23,566 nt of DNA from Opitutia bacterium UBA7350 (GTDB lineage Bacteria; Verrucomicrobiota; Verrucomicrobiia; Opitutales; Coraliomargaritaceae): positions 1 to 23,566 of the forward strand of contig DKOX01000136.1 in assembly GCA_002470925.1 (NCBI GenBank), written 5' to 3'. The notes below the pieces were generated by a model. It was not told the origin of the DNA, did not search any database, and saw nothing but the letters and a program-made list of their open reading frames with translations. Every line of letters starts with the position of its first letter. Position 1 is the first letter of the stretch. Made by a program: the position numbers and the translations under genes. Below, piece after piece: positions 22,239-23,566 of the stretch.

Positions 22239-23090
22239 ATGTTTGAGCAAATTACCATCCTCGGACCCGGCCTCCTCGGAGCTTCATTGGCGATGAAAAC
22301 CAAGGATCGTGACCTGTGCCAACGCTTGGTGGTCGGAACGCGCCGAACCGAGAGCCGCGAGGCATGCCTTGCCGAGGCTTGGTGCGACGCGGCTTTTTGC
22401 CAACCCGAAGCAGCGGTCGCAGGCAGCGATCTAATCATTTGCTGCACCCCGGTTGCGAGCATCGCTCCCCTCCTCAAAGAAATCGCGCCTGCCATCAAAA
22501 AAGCTGCGCTCGTCACCGATGTTGGTAGCACCAAACTTGGGATCTGCCAAGATCTGGAGCATATTTCCGGCAAAGACTTCACTTTTGTCGGCGCGCATCC
22601 CATGGCCGGATCAGAAAAATCAGGACTGCAACACGCGCGACCAGACCTCTTTCAAGACGCGGCCTGCATCCTTACCCCCACCGAGCAAACCCCGCCCGAG
22701 GCCCTCAAAAAAGTCAAGGCATTCTGGGAAGCAGTCGGCACGCGCATCCATGTCATGAGTCCCGAAAAGCACGACCAAGCCGTCGCCGCCATCAGTCATT
22801 TGCCTCACCTGCTCGCCTCGGCGCTTTGTAAGGATCTCAGCGAAAGAGATCCCACCTGGAGTCAACTCAGTGGCCCCGGATTGCGCGACACCACCCGCGT
22901 AGCGGGCGGCGACCCGGGGCTTTGGCAACAAATCATGCTCCATAATAAAGACCCGCTTCTGGAGGCACTTGCGGAATTTGAAAACACCCTCGCAGCATTC
23001 AAGCAGGCCCTTCAGACCGAAGACGCCGAAACGATCCAACACCTGCTAGAGATGGGCAAAGCCTTCCGTGATCAGCTGAACCATGATTGA
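22239..23090 (+). CDS. tyrA: Prephenate dehydrogenase
   Basis: A 283-residue NAD(P)-dependent enzyme converting prephenate to 4-hydroxyphenylpyruvate for tyrosine (or arogenate to tyrosine). The dinucleotide motif is ILGPGLLGASLAM at 7-19. DVGSTKLGI and GAHPMAGSEKSG follow; the latter holds the catalytic His. SHLPHLLASAL and LSGPGLRDTTRVAGGDPGLW, the prephenate-binding part, are also present. It is the short form, without a chorismate mutase or ACT domain. It overlaps aroA by 8 nt, so the two shikimate-branch genes are translationally coupled. An A/G-rich leader (AAGAAGATAAG) just before ATG is one of the few places in the window that could mimic a Shine-Dalgarno. Confidence 0.95.
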   Translation: MFEQITILGPGLLGASLAMKTKDRDLCQRLVVGTRRTESREACLAEAWCDAAFCQPEAAVAGSDLIICCTPVASIAPLLKEIAPAIKKAALVTDVGSTKLGICQDLEHISGKDFTFVGAHPMAGSEKSGLQHARPDLFQDAACILTPTEQTPPEALKKVKAFWEAVGTRIHVMSPEKHDQAVAAISHLPHLLASALCKDLSERDPTWSQLSGPGLRDTTRVAGGDPGLWQQIMLHNKDPLLEALAEFENTLAAFKQALQTEDAETIQHLLEMGKAFRDQLNHD

Positions 23091-23566
23091 CCCTTTCCCA
23101 ATCACGCCTTTTACCCGTCCAATTGACGGAACCCTAATCCTGCCCGGCTCTAAAAGTATCACGAATCGCGCCCTCATTCTTGCAGCTTTATCACAAGGTG
23201 AAACCCGCCTTGAGGGTGCCCTCTTCAGCCGCGACACGCACATCATGCTGGAAGCGCTAAAAACCCTCGGTTTTAAAATTCAAGCTGATCCGGATACCTG
23301 CTCGATTATCCTGCAAGGAGAAGGCGGTCACATCCCCAAAAAAACCGCACGCCTTGAAGTCGGCAACGCTGGAACCGCGGCTCGTTTCCTAACTGCCCTA
23401 CTGGCAATTGAAGCAGGCGGATGCTATACCCTCGATGGTGACCCCGCGATGCGCGAACGCCCGATCTTTGGCCTGCTCAAGGCCTTGACTGAAAACGGTG
23501 CGGCAAGATTTGAATTCCATGACAAGCCGGGACATTTCCCCTTTACGATGCATGCCGAAGGTTTCA
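23083..23566 (+). CDS. aroA: 3-phosphoshikimate 1-carboxyvinyltransferase, N-terminal part
   Basis: The first 161 codons of EPSP synthase; the gene continues beyond the window. The enzyme joins shikimate-3-phosphate and PEP to give EPSP, ahead of chorismate. Motifs seen are LPGSKSITNRALILAAL (20-36, PEP and S3P binding), LFSRDTHIMLEALKTLG and EVGNAGTAARFLTALLA (92-108), then YTLDGDPAMRERPI (115-128). The ATG at 23083 overlaps the tyrA stop by 8 nt, so expression is coupled with tyrA. The usual SDDT motif reads SRDT, a small variation. The frame is intact as far as it can be followed. Confidence 0.95.
   Translation, partial: MIDPFPITPFTRPIDGTLILPGSKSITNRALILAALSQGETRLEGALFSRDTHIMLEALKTLGFKIQADPDTCSIILQGEGGHIPKKTARLEVGNAGTAARFLTALLAIEAGGCYTLDGDPAMRERPIFGLLKALTENGAARFEFHDKPGHFPFTMHAEGF

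Overview
The window reads as an ordinary stretch of a bacterial chromosome, probably from a marine or aquatic Verrucomicrobiota of the Opitutia/Puniceicoccales type. This assignment is an inference. It rests on the mix of H-X9-DG-type pseudopilins, a porin-like leader peptide, a stand-alone OvoA-type methyltransferase, a Trp-rich secreted orphan protein and near absence of Shine-Dalgarno sequences. There is no rRNA, tRNA, CRISPR array, transposase or phage gene. Genes are densely packed on both strands; the longest stretch without a gene is 672-907.

Layout. 1-671 (minus): start of a porin-like outer-membrane protein and a secreted BamE-fold protein. 672-907: divergent control region with two DnaA-box-like sites in an 11-bp tandem repeat. 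908-5028 (plus): YbgC-type thioesterase, surE, a secreted protein with three beta-type repeats and WxWPF motifs, glyA. 5101-7653 (plus): a pseudopilin with its own terminator, then a CBS/DRTGG-regulated family II pyrophosphatase; both are preceded by nearly identical promoter-like elements. 7673-9607 (minus): M29-type aminopeptidase followed 3 nt later by an OvoA-type histidine N-methyltransferase. 9728-13021 (plus): small phosphoglycosyl transferase, DUF4136 lipoprotein, thrH, a Dabb protein, pnuC and nicotinamide riboside kinase. 13075-18340 (minus): pfk with a PPi-type signature, purB, holA and cinA in chromosomal order. 18401-19873 (plus): an unusually short uvrC. 19877-22093 (minus): a membrane-anchored helical-repeat/SUMF1-like protein, a 45-residue membrane peptide and a 65-residue pseudopilin. 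22239-23566 (plus): tyrA overlapping aroA, which runs off the window.

Functional themes. NAD salvage is represented by PnuC (nicotinamide riboside uptake), the riboside kinase and CinA (NMN deamidase domain). Pyrophosphate economy is represented by the regulated pyrophosphatase and the PPi-type phosphofructokinase. Aromatic amino acid, purine and one-carbon metabolism (tyrA-aroA, purB, glyA) and DNA replication and repair (holA, uvrC) supply the housekeeping background. The least explained parts are the WxWPF protein (2244-3719), the SUMF1-like/peptide/pseudopilin cluster (19877-22093), the M29-methyltransferase pair and the UvrC that lacks its cysteine cluster. No defence system or other clearly new multi-gene machine was recognised.
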